From Symsagittifera roscoffensis (lineage: Eukaryota > Xenacoelomorpha > Acoela > Convolutidae): a DNA stretch of 64,000 nucleotides. The notes below the pieces were generated by a model. It did no database searches and had not been told where the DNA came from. It saw only the letters and a program-made list of their open reading frames with translations. Positions within the stretch are counted from its first letter, which is position 1, and each line of letters starts with the position of its first letter. The translations under genes and the position numbers were made by a program. Of this stretch, positions 9,882 through 19,745 are shown piece after piece. Location: the NCBI RefSeq assembly GCF_963678635.1, contig NC_087068.1, forward strand, positions 57,583,896 through 57,647,895, written 5' to 3'.

Positions 9882-12800
9882 TTAGCATATACTCAGATAG
9901 TATTTTTTATGTAAGTAAACTTCTATGTCAGTCTCTGAAAATATCACATGCACAAGAGCGTACAACTCTCTCGGGTGTAGCTTCCCTCTATTGGGATCAT
10001 AAACTGGTAACGAGAGAGAGGTCACACCTCTCTCAACCAGGAAATCCCTAAGTCGAGTCAAGGCCAATACCAAGCTCTCCGGATTCACGTGTTGCCTATC
10101 AGTAGCTTTCGTAACCAAAAAACACAAATATTTCTCTGGTATCTGTGATGCAACAGGGGGCAGCGCTATCATCCCTCCCACACCAGGCCTCTGTTTCCAC
10201 AAAAACTCGATATTTTTATACTCTCTCTTGAAGTCAGCCGCTAGTGCTGTTTTGAAGCTTACGTCCGCGGTTATCGCTATGGCGCACGTGCGTTCCGTGA
10301 GTATGAAATCGCTGTCCGTTATGACGATATTGTTCGAATAATGGTTCGGTAAATCAAAATACGATTCAAAGATTCGTCCAAAAGGCGGTTTTTTAGCGTT
10401 CTCGCCCTCTGTCTCTAGTTCTCCGGTTTCTCTTGCCGATTTCAATTTTTTTATTATCAGATTTTCGGTGTGGGTGAGTCCTACCCCCACTCCCCGGACA
10501 AAAATATCCATCGACGTCCCCGTCGATCGCCCAAAGTCTAGGAGATCGAGGTTGGATTGTGGAACACGTAGAGGACCATCTGGGGCGACCCAGTTGGACT
10601 CGGTATTGTCATGTCTGATGTATTTGACGCCGTCTCTATCGACGTCCTGAATCGTCAGGATCGTCTCTTTTGGATCTGTCGGCAGATCATGGAGCCATTC
10701 GAGCACGCGCAAGTTTGTTAGTTCTTGCTCATGAGTCTGTTCCGCTTCTGGTTCGAACTCCACTTCCGGTTCTGATCGATCGTCGATCCAATCTTGATCC
10801 ATATCGTTCACAAGGTCGATTTCTTCTAGCATCGCCACTTCGTCCAGTCCCACCAGCGAGTCCATGACATCACTTACTACTATCCTGTCTACAACGAAGT
10901 CTTCGCCGTACGGATTGTATTTCTTCTGGTTTTTTCCTCTCTTGCTTTGGCGTGTTTCCATAGTGAGAGGAAAGTCAGGCTGTATTCTTTTGTCAATTTC
11001 GGTTTGTTCCGGGCAGTCCCAGTCTTCTTCGGCATAAGGTAGAGTTTCATCGTCCACCTCTACTCGCTCGGTCAACTCGAGATCCAGTGGTAGATCGCAA
11101 TCGTCCACCACCTCATTCCCGTCATTCTTGTCGCGAGTACCCCTTTCATTCACTTCACAAGCAGGATCCACTATCAAATAGTCTCCCTCTTGCATGTCCG
11201 CTGGGATGCACCAATCCTCTGACGAGGCATTGTGGGGTTTGATATTCTCGTAATGAGCCGCTCTTCCAGTGCTCAGCCAATAAAAACGACCTCCTTGGTG
11301 CACCTCTGTTATCTGAAATGGACCACGCCATTTCTTTAATAATTTCTTGGTTCCTTTTGGTGGAACCACTTCCTGGAACACCCAGACGTAGTCGCCAACT
11401 GAGTAGGCCTTCGCATCAGCTGTCCTTTTGTCAAACCTCCTTTTTTGTCTAATCTGCGCCTGTTGCGTATTCCTCCTGCATAAGTCATTGAGGTCCCGTT
11501 GTCTTCTAATAACATCCCGCACGTACGTTTGCGGTGCTGTCCTCTTCCCCTCATATTCAGGGTAGAAAAACGTCAACGGGAGCGCTTTTTCATGACCCGT
11601 TAACATCATGTGCGGACTTATTCCTGTGGTGGAATACTCCGTGCTGTTGTAAGCACCCATCACTTGCGGCAAGTGCTTGTCCCAGTCATCCATGTAACGC
11701 GAGCAATAGACTCTCAGCATGGATACCAGTGTGCGATTTTGCCTCTCGACTAGGCCATTCGTTTGCGGGTGATAAGTGGTCGAGTGGGCCTGCGCTACCT
11801 GCGACCTCTTCATCAACTCCTTCGTGAGATCGCCCACGAATGCTTTGCCATTGTCCGATTGGAACGTGATGGGGCAGCCATGCCTCGCTATCCATACATT
11901 TATCAGATGATCGCATGTTTCTTCCGCCGATGCTGTCATGCAGGGTGCTGCCTCCGCATACTTCGTAAAATGGTCGATCATTACCAGCACCTGATTATAG
12001 CCCGTTGCTGTCATGCAGATTTTCTGATGATCAATTTGCACCACTTCGTTGAAACCTGACGACTCTATTGACTGTAGGGGGAACCTTAGTTTCCTGGGAT
12101 CCTTTGCCTGTTGACAAGACAGGCATGCGGCTATCCATTTCTCACAAGCCTTCTTCAATCCCGGCCATTCGAATCGTTTCTGTATCCTGTTGTATACTTT
12201 GTCCACGCCTTGATGACCCATCTGATCATGTGAACGAAAGAGCAATTCTTTCTGGTACAACTGTGGTAACACTATTGAATTGTATTTATAAAGGACCTTG
12301 TCCTCCTCTTTTCGTTTGCAGGCTACGATTCCGTCCTTGTTCAGGTACAACAAGTTGTTTCGCTTCAGGTAGAATTGCTTCAGGATTTTGTAGCTGTCTT
12401 CTTCCAAATCTCCCTTGTCTGGTGCTCCATTCTCGATCCATCTCTTCAGACTGCTCGTCATTCTGTCATTTCGTTGAGCCCTTAGGAGATCCGACAGCCT
12501 GTACCTGACTTTCAAATACGTCTTCACCACGTTCATTTGCCCACTCATTATCTCCGGAGCATGAGCATTGTCCATCAACTTGACACACCATATCTTTTTC
12601 AAAGGCGTCGCTTCCTGCACAGATGGTTCCAGATTGGTACGGACGACCGTACCATGTGGCAGCAATCTGGTTGGGCGTTTCGAAACTGCTATCAGCTCGA
12701 GCTCGTCTGCGGCATTATCTACCACAGTGCCCTCTTCATCTGAGGTGTATCTGTCCCTGTCTGGATCCTGATGTGTTTCTCGGCCCAGCCCACGCTGCTT

Positions 12801-14951
12801 CCAGTCTACCAATAAGGAGTGGATTGCGATCTCTGACATATCGGAATTGGAAGCTGTTTCAGACGTGTTGTCCCAGGACTGGGGTCTCGAGTCAACACTT
12901 GAGTCGACTGATTCCCCAACATCATATTCCAAGTTGTCTGAGATGTTTCTTGACTCCCCGGACAAAACTCTGTCCATCGGTCGCTTCGAACCCGACTCCC
13001 CGGACAAAATTCTGCCCCTAGGTGGTCTAGTCAACCTCTCCCCGGACAAGTCGTCCTGCACGGGCTCAAAGGTGTCTGACTCCTCAGACGAGTCGTCCTT
13101 GACTGGCTCGAAGGTGTCAGACTCTCCGGACATTGTCTCGTCCACGGACGAGCAATATGGGCTCGGCTCGTATTCCTCTTTTGCATCCGTGAAGTGCACT
13201 CTCCTCGTGAAGCTAGATTTCGACCTGATCCTGACTTCCTCAGTAGTTTGGTTCTGATTCAATGTTCCATATTCAGTGAACGAAGTTCTCAACAAGACTT
13301 CTTTCGGCATCGAGCTCACCAGCTGGTTGACGATCGACCTGCAATCCCGTTCAACGCCTCGGCTGCGAATGGACACTGGCCTCTTCTCTGTTCTCTCGGT
13401 GACAGTCAACCGCTGCATTGTCTCCATCCATTCACGATCATGCCTATCCACTTCCCTGTCCAACAAGTCACGGAGTTTTCCCATGACGTCCGGCGCCACG
13501 TTCACCGTCCTGTTCAATAGAGCCATGCTGTTTATACCCAGCCTGGTTAGTTCTTGCTGCACCAAGTTGGATCGGACTAGCAGATCCAACGGAACGGGCT
13601 CGCCTCTGGCTAAAAGCTTTATCTCAGCGGCTGTCTCCACTGGAAGGTCAGGGTGTCCAGGTATAGGATGTCCTGACTTGTCTAACCACCTAGTAAGTGG
13701 CAGCTTGTCGTAGGTTTCTTTATCCAGAAAGGAAAACCCGTCTTTGATCTCTGATTGGTTAGCCTGTTTGTCCTCGAGGCGCTCATAAAATTCTGTCTTT
13801 TTACTGAGGCTATCTGCGTTCTGGTGCTTGTCACGAGTACGGTGCTCTATGATCATGTGGTATCCATCCAGGCGCACGATCCAACGACCAATATAACTTT
13901 GGTCCATCGAATAGGTCTTCAGCCAGGCAAGGGTACGGTTATCAACACGTAACTTGAAGGGAGCACTCCCCAAGTAGGCCCTGTATTTTTCCAAGAAAGT
14001 GATCACCGCAAACATCTCCGCTTTTGGTGCGCCGTACTTCATTTCAGTATCACTCAGGACTTTACTCCCGTAGGCTATCGGACGAAGAACCGTTCTCCCG
14101 TTCCACTCCTGCTCCTGGTGAAGTATGCCCGATATCGCAACCACTGATGCATCCGTGTCCAGCACGAATATCCCCTTCTCTGTTGGCATGCCGAGGACCG
14201 GTGCCTCGCAAAGTTCACGCTTGATGTTTTCAAATGAAACTTGTGCCTCATCAGTCCAGGTGAACTTTTTGCCCTTGTTTCTCATCAACCTCTGCATGGG
14301 GTATATTTTGTCAGCATACCCCTTGATGAACTCTCGATAATAATTTGCGAATCCCAGAAAACTCATCAGCTGTGTATCTGTTTTGGGTGCCTTCCAGGTC
14401 AGCACCGCTTCAACCGCTTCGGGATCTGGTCTCACTCCATGTTTGTCAACCAGGCGGCCCAGATACTTTATGGAATCCCTGAGGATTTCACACTTAGAGG
14501 GTTTACATTTCAGACCCGCCTGCTTCATGCAAGAAAACACCTCCTCCAACCTCTCTATGTGGTCTTCCAAGGTTGGTGTTGCAATCACGACATCATCGAC
14601 ATAACACATGATGAGATTCCCGTATTTCTTAGTGACGCTCGTGAGTGCCTGGGCCATCAGTCGCTGGAATGTGGCCGTCGCGTTGCACAATCCGAATGGC
14701 ATCCTCTTCCACTGGAACAGTCCCAGCTCACACGCGAAACCTGTTTTCTCTCGATCTTGCTTTCTGAGTGGCACTTGCCAGAATGCAGAGCCCAAATCCA
14801 ACGTCGTGAAGAACTTCGCGTCTCCCAGCTTGGATAGGCTCTCATCGATGCGGGGAATCGGGTATGCGTCCTTTATAGTCACTGCGTTCAGATAACGGAA
14901 ATCACAACAAAATCTGAGTTGTCCCCCTTTCTTTTTCGCCATGACCACCAC
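9882..14951 (-). CDS. pol: pol (E1): reverse transcriptase, RNase H, integrase and macro-like C-terminus
   Basis: 1,689 codons in one frame; the first codon is GTG inside the RT, so this is a continuation of gag-pol after a frame disruption near 14985. RT: catalytic Asp in TLDLGSAFWQ and YVDD at 117-120. RNase H: DTDAS, the Glu in APKAEMF and the Asp in RVDNR. A long, variable linker with repeated SGES peptides follows. Integrase: HHCC zinc site (HDQMGH ... CLSC), first Asp in QIDHQK, second in SDNGKAF, and Glu in GLVERQ exactly 35 residues later. A GPY/F-type module (KKWRGPF) comes next, then an acidic tail and, in the last about 150 residues, a macro-domain-like fold. It makes cDNA and integrates it; the role of the macro-like tail is unknown. 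Confidence 0.93.
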   Translation of the reverse strand: MVVMAKKKGGQLRFCCDFRYLNAVTIKDAYPIPRIDESLSKLGDAKFFTTLDLGSAFWQVPLRKQDREKTGFACELGLFQWKRMPFGLCNATATFQRLMAQALTSVTKKYGNLIMCYVDDVVIATPTLEDHIERLEEVFSCMKQAGLKCKPSKCEILRDSIKYLGRLVDKHGVRPDPEAVEAVLTWKAPKTDTQLMSFLGFANYYREFIKGYADKIYPMQRLMRNKGKKFTWTDEAQVSFENIKRELCEAPVLGMPTEKGIFVLDTDASVVAISGILHQEQEWNGRTVLRPIAYGSKVLSDTEMKYGAPKAEMFAVITFLEKYRAYLGSAPFKLRVDNRTLAWLKTYSMDQSYIGRWIVRLDGYHMIIEHRTRDKHQNADSLSKKTEFYERLEDKQANQSEIKDGFSFLDKETYDKLPLTRWLDKSGHPIPGHPDLPVETAAEIKLLARGEPVPLDLLVRSNLVQQELTRLGINSMALLNRTVNVAPDVMGKLRDLLDREVDRHDREWMETMQRLTVTERTEKRPVSIRSRGVERDCRSIVNQLVSSMPKEVLLRTSFTEYGTLNQNQTTEEVRIRSKSSFTRRVHFTDAKEEYEPSPYCSSVDETMSGESDTFEPVKDDSSEESDTFEPVQDDLSGERLTRPPRGRILSGESGSKRPMDRVLSGESRNISDNLEYDVGESVDSSVDSRPQSWDNTSETASNSDMSEIAIHSLLVDWKQRGLGRETHQDPDRDRYTSDEEGTVVDNAADELELIAVSKRPTRLLPHGTVVRTNLEPSVQEATPLKKIWCVKLMDNAHAPEIMSGQMNVVKTYLKVRYRLSDLLRAQRNDRMTSSLKRWIENGAPDKGDLEEDSYKILKQFYLKRNNLLYLNKDGIVACKRKEEDKVLYKYNSIVLPQLYQKELLFRSHDQMGHQGVDKVYNRIQKRFEWPGLKKACEKWIAACLSCQQAKDPRKLRFPLQSIESSGFNEVVQIDHQKICMTATGYNQVLVMIDHFTKYAEAAPCMTASAEETCDHLINVWIARHGCPITFQSDNGKAFVGDLTKELMKRSQVAQAHSTTYHPQTNGLVERQNRTLVSMLRVYCSRYMDDWDKHLPQVMGAYNSTEYSTTGISPHMMLTGHEKALPLTFFYPEYEGKRTAPQTYVRDVIRRQRDLNDLCRRNTQQAQIRQKRRFDKRTADAKAYSVGDYVWVFQEVVPPKGTKKLLKKWRGPFQITEVHQGGRFYWLSTGRAAHYENIKPHNASSEDWCIPADMQEGDYLIVDPACEVNERGTRDKNDGNEVVDDCDLPLDLELTERVEVDDETLPYAEEDWDCPEQTEIDKRIQPDFPLTMETRQSKRGKNQKKYNPYGEDFVVDRIVVSDVMDSLVGLDEVAMLEEIDLVNDMDQDWIDDRSEPEVEFEPEAEQTHEQELTNLRVLEWLHDLPTDPKETILTIQDVDRDGVKYIRHDNTESNWVAPDGPLRVPQSNLDLLDFGRSTGTSMDIFVRGVGVGLTHTENLIIKKLKSARETGELETEGENAKKPPFGRIFESYFDLPNHYSNNIVITDSDFILTERTCAIAITADVSFKTALAADFKREYKNIEFLWKQRPGVGGMIALPPVASQIPEKYLCFLVTKATDRQHVNPESLVLALTRLRDFLVERGVTSLSLPVYDPNRGKLHPRELYALVHVIFSETDIEVYLHKKYYLSIC
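9885..10330 (-). other. Macro-like domain at the Pol C-terminus (E1)
   Basis: The last about 150 residues follow the order of short macro domains of the ADP-ribose-glycohydrolase type: a beta strand with CAIAITADVSFK, then ADFKREY (the usual FK-K-FG region), then YLCFLVTK, a helix with LxxLRDFLVERGV, the strand SLSLPVYD, and VIFSETDIEVYLH. The glycine-rich binding loop and the usual GCGLDG catalytic loop are replaced (PVYDPNRGKL here), so catalysis is uncertain. E2 has the same block, with PVYDTNRGKL, at 35011-35466. This is recognition from pattern, not a profile search. Confidence 0.7.
10461..10527 (-). promoter_or_regulatory. 67-nt nucleotide-conserved island in pol (E1)
   Basis: Differs from the E2 counterpart (34827-34893) at only 3 of 67 positions, while nearby pol codons differ freely at synonymous sites. 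It includes TTTTGTCCGGGGAGT (10489-10503), whose core matches the sequence next to the 3' LTRs of E2, E3 and E4. Possible internal plus-strand priming or other cis signal. Confidence 0.55.
12953..13049 (-). repeat. Repeated TCCGGGGAG motif in the pol linker (E1)
   Basis: TTTTGTCCGGGGAGT occurs at 12953-12967 and 12995-13009, and TTGTCCGGGGAG at 13038-13049, each encoding LSGES or LSGER. The same 15-mer at 10489-10503 is read in another frame (FVRGV). Its core equals the polypurine-tract region of the family. Confidence 0.6.
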
Positions 14952-16356
14952 ACCACAAGCCCATGGAGACTTCGACGGCTCGATCCATTAACATCTCGAT
15001 TTCCTTCCTACACGCTTCTGACTTGTTTGGGGTCATTCTTCTCGCCCCTTCCCTATGAGGTACCGAGCCCTCTTCTATCTCAATCTCGTGCTCTACAAAA
15101 TTGCAACAACCTATGTCGGCCTTATGCTTTGAAAAAACGTCTGCGTTCCAATTTAGCACCGCTCTGAGCGAATCTAATTCCTTATCTGATATTTTACCCT
15201 TCAGGTGTTCTATCTCAGGTAGGACAGGCTTATTCGCTGCTAACTCTGCTTCCGTCGGCCTCTCAGGAAAGTTGGAACAACTAGACAGCCCATCATCTGT
15301 TTCCGACTTCATTGAAAACAATTTCCTAGAAGATTTCAATTCATTCACTCTTTTCATTATACATTCTTGGTTCGCATGCAATGGACATTTAGTTACATCA
15401 AACTTTTTCAAGTTCTCCACACTCTGAAAGTCTGTGTTCAGAGGCAAAGCGTAGCCAAGTTTCTTTCCCCTCTGTATTGTCACTGTTGTTGCTTCTGTGT
15501 TCAATAACACACTCACACACAGTCCGCTCTGAGTGAGTGAGAAGCTTCTTCCTAAAATAGCCGAATTTTTACTGTTTGGATTCGGTACCAGACACACCTG
15601 TCTGTCATTGCTGAGTTCATTCAAGTTCCTCATCCTAAACGTCGCTACTACGACTTGGTTTGGTTTTAATCTAACTTTTCGATCCAGAAAAATTGGCACC
15701 TTGGCCTGATTAATTAAGATCTTATTAAGGGGTTTTTTCTCATACTTTCTCTCAGGATCCTTGATCCTAATCAATCCGTCATTGAGATCGATCGTGACGT
15801 CAAAGTTGCGAACGAAATCCCTTCCTAAGATGAACTGATCGGATTCGTCCAAATTCTCTACTACTAGGAAGCTCATCCAAAGATGTCTTCCTCCGAGCTG
15901 CATTGAAATGATCGGGGTTCGTCCGGTAACATAGATCGCTCCCTGATTGGCAGCTGCCAACCTGATGTTTGTCGGTATGAGATCCGACCTTTCGAAACCC
16001 ATGTCAGTCCAAGTTTTGACTGGCATGACAATAACCACTGCTCCCGTGTCTAGCAGTCCCTTAACTGAAAGTTGTCTGCCTTGCACGTCCAGAACGTGTG
16101 CGGCCAGATCGGCCTCACAACCAATATGCACCGCATCTTGTTCGATCATCGCGTTGTGTCCGATTCGTCTAACCTTCAGCTCCTCTTGACCAATGTATAT
16201 CCGGCCAATCTGGTCGTTCGCATCAGTTATGTGAGCTTTCGTGTAGATATTGATGCCATCTACATTCATCAGGATCGGGTAAGGGCCATGGACATCGATA
16301 TAATGTCCGTCCACTTTCATCAGCCTCGGACCTCCCGTTGTGAGCAGCGCTCGCAC
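14902..16356 (-). CDS. pro (E1): retroviral-type aspartic protease and RT-proximal segment
   Basis: Open frame of 484 codons beginning at a GTG, so it is a piece of the broken gag-pol frame and not a separate gene. The protease active site DTGA lies in GLLDTGAVVIVMP and the conserved FILGRDF follows about 85 residues later. The C-terminal half carries the domain usual between protease and RT in gypsy elements (RGKKLGYALP) and then the start of RT, after which it runs out of frame near 14985. Comparison with E2 shows about 30 codons missing together with a frame change at the gag-protease junction (about 16360-16390). The product would cleave the polyprotein. Confidence 0.85.
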   Translation of the reverse strand: MRALLTTGGPRLMKVDGHYIDVHGPYPILMNVDGINIYTKAHITDANDQIGRIYIGQEELKVRRIGHNAMIEQDAVHIGCEADLAAHVLDVQGRQLSVKGLLDTGAVVIVMPVKTWTDMGFERSDLIPTNIRLAAANQGAIYVTGRTPIISMQLGGRHLWMSFLVVENLDESDQFILGRDFVRNFDVTIDLNDGLIRIKDPERKYEKKPLNKILINQAKVPIFLDRKVRLKPNQVVVATFRMRNLNELSNDRQVCLVPNPNSKNSAILGRSFSLTQSGLCVSVLLNTEATTVTIQRGKKLGYALPLNTDFQSVENLKKFDVTKCPLHANQECIMKRVNELKSSRKLFSMKSETDDGLSSCSNFPERPTEAELAANKPVLPEIEHLKGKISDKELDSLRAVLNWNADVFSKHKADIGCCNFVEHEIEIEEGSVPHREGARRMTPNKSEACRKEIEMLMDRAVEVSMGLWCGGHGEKERGTTQILL

Positions 16357-19267
16357 TGCCCTGGACCACCTGGTGCCCTGCGACTGAGATGATGGACATT
16401 ATTTTGGTCCCCGCCTTCGTCATGCCGAAAGTCTTACCAGATATAACGTTCAGTTTTAGTCCCTGTTTCTTGGGTTCCTCTTTGTCTTCTGCTTCTGTCG
16501 TTTTACCCAGGACATTAAGATTTTCCCGAAGATCTGTGCTCTCCAGCTCCGACCTTACCCATTGCTCCACTTCTTTCGTGGCTAGGTCCTGTTTGACATT
16601 CTGCAGCGCTGTCCTTGCCGCCAGGCCGTAATCCACCTTGAGTGGGCTAGACGACTCTGCTTCGAGGTTCGAGGCTACCACCTCGTCAGGCCATGTCTTA
16701 AGCTTCTTGGTCGTGAAGGTGCTCGGTGTCGTCTCCTTTCTCCGAGATTCAGCCTCGTTCATCAGACGTGCTCGACTGGCCTTGACACCCGAAAGCGCCT
16801 CTTCGTGGCGGGGATGTTTCGTGTCCGCTACTGCGTCCCAAAATTGAGTACAATCCGACTTGAAATGTCCCTCCAAATTACAGAAGAAACACCTCGGACC
16901 ATATTTCATGATGAGCCCTCTGACGTACTCCTCATGATCCTCGTCGGTCGCGTTGGCGTCCTCGAGAAAGTAGCCTATGGCCTTCATGTTCTGTTTGTAT
17001 GCAGAACACGCAGAAACGTGATGGTTCATCGAACCACAATTCGCGCACGACCTCCTCTTGTCCATGTCATCGCGAGGTTTGTACCAACTGGAATTCGCAC
17101 CAGTGTTTGTCCCGCTATAGTTGCCATAGTTGCTGTAACGGTTTTGCGCCCTCGGTTTTATGAGTAAATACTCGCGTGACTTCATACGCAAGTCGTCAGG
17201 CGTGGGTACCTGGTCAAGCGATAGGGTGAAGTGAGTGGCCAACATCGTCTTCAACTCCTCACTCCTTACCCCATCCATGAACTTCGAAGCAATCGCCAAG
17301 TTTCGCTCGGATATTCTCTCATCCGGGTTGCTTCTCCTCCTGAGCAATTCAAGGTCGTCCAAGAATTTATCTATTGATTCTTCATCTCTCTGACGCCTCT
17401 TCTCGAACTTCACCATAGCCTGGTGCCCTTGTACTCCAGAGCCGAAACGATTCAGCAGGATGTCGAATATCTTGCGAGCGCTGTCTCTCTCATTAGCTCT
17501 TTTCGCCATTACACAATTTAATGCAGTACCATCCAGGTTGCTCGTCAGCGCGCTGCACTCTTGTTTCTTTGAGAGATTCTCTTCCTCAAAGTGTAACTTC
17601 ATCACCTCTATCCAAGTATCAATGCAGCCGTCCGACTCGTCTTTATATGACTTCGGCTTTTTCAGTGTTCTTCTTGACCTCTCTCCTCTCTCGGTTGACT
17701 TCGAGAGCTTGGTGATGAATGTTTCAAGAGATCTGTTCAGAGGCTCAAACATCGAGGCATACATCGTTGTGTCTTGTGAGACTGTAGTCAGATCTGGTAC
17801 TGAACTGACTTGTGGCACGGTTGGCAATCTTGTCTCCGGGGTGGCATCTGCCTCCGGCGGGACTGGATTCGTCCAGCCAGGCCTCTGCGGGGCTGCCCTT
17901 GGCCGCTCCTTGTTTCTATGTTCGTAGTTCGTTCTCGAGCCTTGCTGGGCTCTGGCACTGTTGCCCGTACCATCTCCAACAGTCGCATGGCATGAGCGCT
18001 CCCTTGAGTTGTAATGCTCCTGCCAACTACTCCCATTCAGGATAGCGTCAAGCTTCCGCATCATCAAGTCAGATTTGGCGTCCAACCTCTTTTCCAGGCC
18101 AGTCATCGTTTGGGCGTAGGTATTATCATGATCATTTAATAATCGCTCGATCTCTCTTGTCATCCTAGCCTCTCTTTCCTCTGACTCTTTGTTTGCCTGT
18201 GCCAGGCTCTCAGCCAGGCATTGATCGGTGTTACGAATCAATTGAGCCTGATCAAACCTCGCCTGCGACTTCACGTGCGTTAGCTCATCTTTCAAACTCT
18301 CTCGACCATGGTGAGCTCTCTCGTCAACTTGATCTATCCTCTTAGTCATGTCCCCCCTCGATTCATCCAGGCCATTCATCACACCAGCGAACATATCACT
18401 TATGTCACCAGCTGCCCCCAATGGCGGGGTTAGCCCCAGAGAAGACGAGGTCAACTGTGGCTGTAGCCTAGTAGTCGATGACGCACCGCCCTTTTGCTTG
18501 TGCATTGACGTCATCAGTCTGTCAAACGTTGATGATGCTCCCATCGTTATCCCATCTGACATAGGCCTGGTCGGCGAGGCAGAAGACGCCTCCCTGCTCA
18601 TGTCGTTCCTTGGGCACGGTGTGAAGTTCACATCCGGATGGGTTATTTCCGGTTGGTCGTAACTAGAGGATAGACCTCCGGCTTGTAGCGACGTCACGCG
18701 CTCATCGTACAAAGACTTCCAACTTTTCTTTGCCTTCGAGAACGTCTGCTCTTCACCCGGACTCATACTCGACATCATCGCGTTGTTGCTCTGTTTGGCC
18801 AAAGATGAGTGTGCACTTGTCAGATGTGAAGGTTCCTTTCTCCATTTATAGCTCTTAGTCTCTGATTTGGACATTCCCCTGTACAACACTTCCTCCCGAG
18901 GTTCGACCTCGGGACGCTCCGAGGTCTCCTTTGTCCTCTCGGCTTCCTCCCGTTCGAGGACCTCATCTGGCTCAAAGTCGGGTCGAATGAGCGTTCGCTC
19001 CGCTTCGTCAAAGGGATCCACCAGCGTTTCGCTCGCAGGCTCGGCCTCGGCGCTCCCTCTTTGATTGCCATCGAGGTTTTTCTCGCTCCTTAGTTTCTTT
19101 TCGCTCACTGAAAGATCAGGTTGACCTTTAGTCGATTCGTCTTCAGCAAACGCGTCGGAAGCGCTGCTAAACGAGGTCTGGCTACGCCTAGTTCTAAACT
19201 TCCGCGTGCTTCCCTTGCTTAGCCTGGGAATTTTAGTAGTCGATCCTAGCGGGTCCCTGCGCTGCAT
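16223..19267 (-). CDS. gag: gag (E1): capsid/nucleocapsid polyprotein
   Basis: About 1,014 codons from ATG 19267; an upstream ATG at 19327 is in frame, but the 19267 start aligns with the E2 Gag start (MQRRDP versus MRRSRV). The N-terminal 480 residues are charged and low complexity with a coiled-coil-like stretch. A capsid-like region follows (DGCIDTWIEVMKLHFEEENL through the FLDDLELLRRRSNP segment), then two CCHC zinc knuckles of the CX2CX4HX4C type (CANCGSMNHHVSAC and CFFCNLEGHFKSDC) that would bind element RNA. The last about 40 residues are out-of-frame sequence created by the deletion at the gag-protease junction. Gag is unusually long for gypsy elements. Confidence 0.9.
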   Translation of the reverse strand: MQRRDPLGSTTKIPRLSKGSTRKFRTRRSQTSFSSASDAFAEDESTKGQPDLSVSEKKLRSEKNLDGNQRGSAEAEPASETLVDPFDEAERTLIRPDFEPDEVLEREEAERTKETSERPEVEPREEVLYRGMSKSETKSYKWRKEPSHLTSAHSSLAKQSNNAMMSSMSPGEEQTFSKAKKSWKSLYDERVTSLQAGGLSSSYDQPEITHPDVNFTPCPRNDMSREASSASPTRPMSDGITMGASSTFDRLMTSMHKQKGGASSTTRLQPQLTSSSLGLTPPLGAAGDISDMFAGVMNGLDESRGDMTKRIDQVDERAHHGRESLKDELTHVKSQARFDQAQLIRNTDQCLAESLAQANKESEEREARMTREIERLLNDHDNTYAQTMTGLEKRLDAKSDLMMRKLDAILNGSSWQEHYNSRERSCHATVGDGTGNSARAQQGSRTNYEHRNKERPRAAPQRPGWTNPVPPEADATPETRLPTVPQVSSVPDLTTVSQDTTMYASMFEPLNRSLETFITKLSKSTERGERSRRTLKKPKSYKDESDGCIDTWIEVMKLHFEEENLSKKQECSALTSNLDGTALNCVMAKRANERDSARKIFDILLNRFGSGVQGHQAMVKFEKRRQRDEESIDKFLDDLELLRRRSNPDERISERNLAIASKFMDGVRSEELKTMLATHFTLSLDQVPTPDDLRMKSREYLLIKPRAQNRYSNYGNYSGTNTGANSSWYKPRDDMDKRRSCANCGSMNHHVSACSAYKQNMKAIGYFLEDANATDEDHEEYVRGLIMKYGPRCFFCNLEGHFKSDCTQFWDAVADTKHPRHEEALSGVKASRARLMNEAESRRKETTPSTFTTKKLKTWPDEVVASNLEAESSSPLKVDYGLAARTALQNVKQDLATKEVEQWVRSELESTDLRENLNVLGKTTEAEDKEEPKKQGLKLNVISGKTFGMTKAGTKIMSIISVAGHQVVQGSASAAHNGRSEADESGRTLYRCPWPLPDPDECRWHQYLHESSHN

Positions 19268-19745
19268 AGTTTTTAACAAAATGAAAGTATTCGTAATTTG
19301 ATGGCAATGCAAACGTACCACAAACAAGATTTAGTTAAATCACTTAACGCTGCCTACTCGATTCCGTCAGTATCAAAATGTCTCTTAGATCTCTCACGAC
19401 TAAACTAGTGACTCAGCTAAAGTTACACACAGGGTCTACCCAGTATTGATATAATGCTAACTCAACCCGGTTGTATAGTATAACAGTATCACTAAGTTTC
19501 CACAAGATATAATCGACACACAAAACACAATCGATAATCAGATAAGAATATCCTACAGGTGACAGCGACCTTTTGTCAGTATCAATTTATCGCCACACAA
19601 TTTATCAAGTCATTGCTTTGTTAAAATTAAACAATCTTTGATAAAAAGCAGTGATGATGCAGAAATAGATAAATAAAACTTAGTCTTAAAGAAAAAGACT
19701 TCCCCCAATCGGAACGATCCGAAAGAACGAAGCCCAAGACACAGT

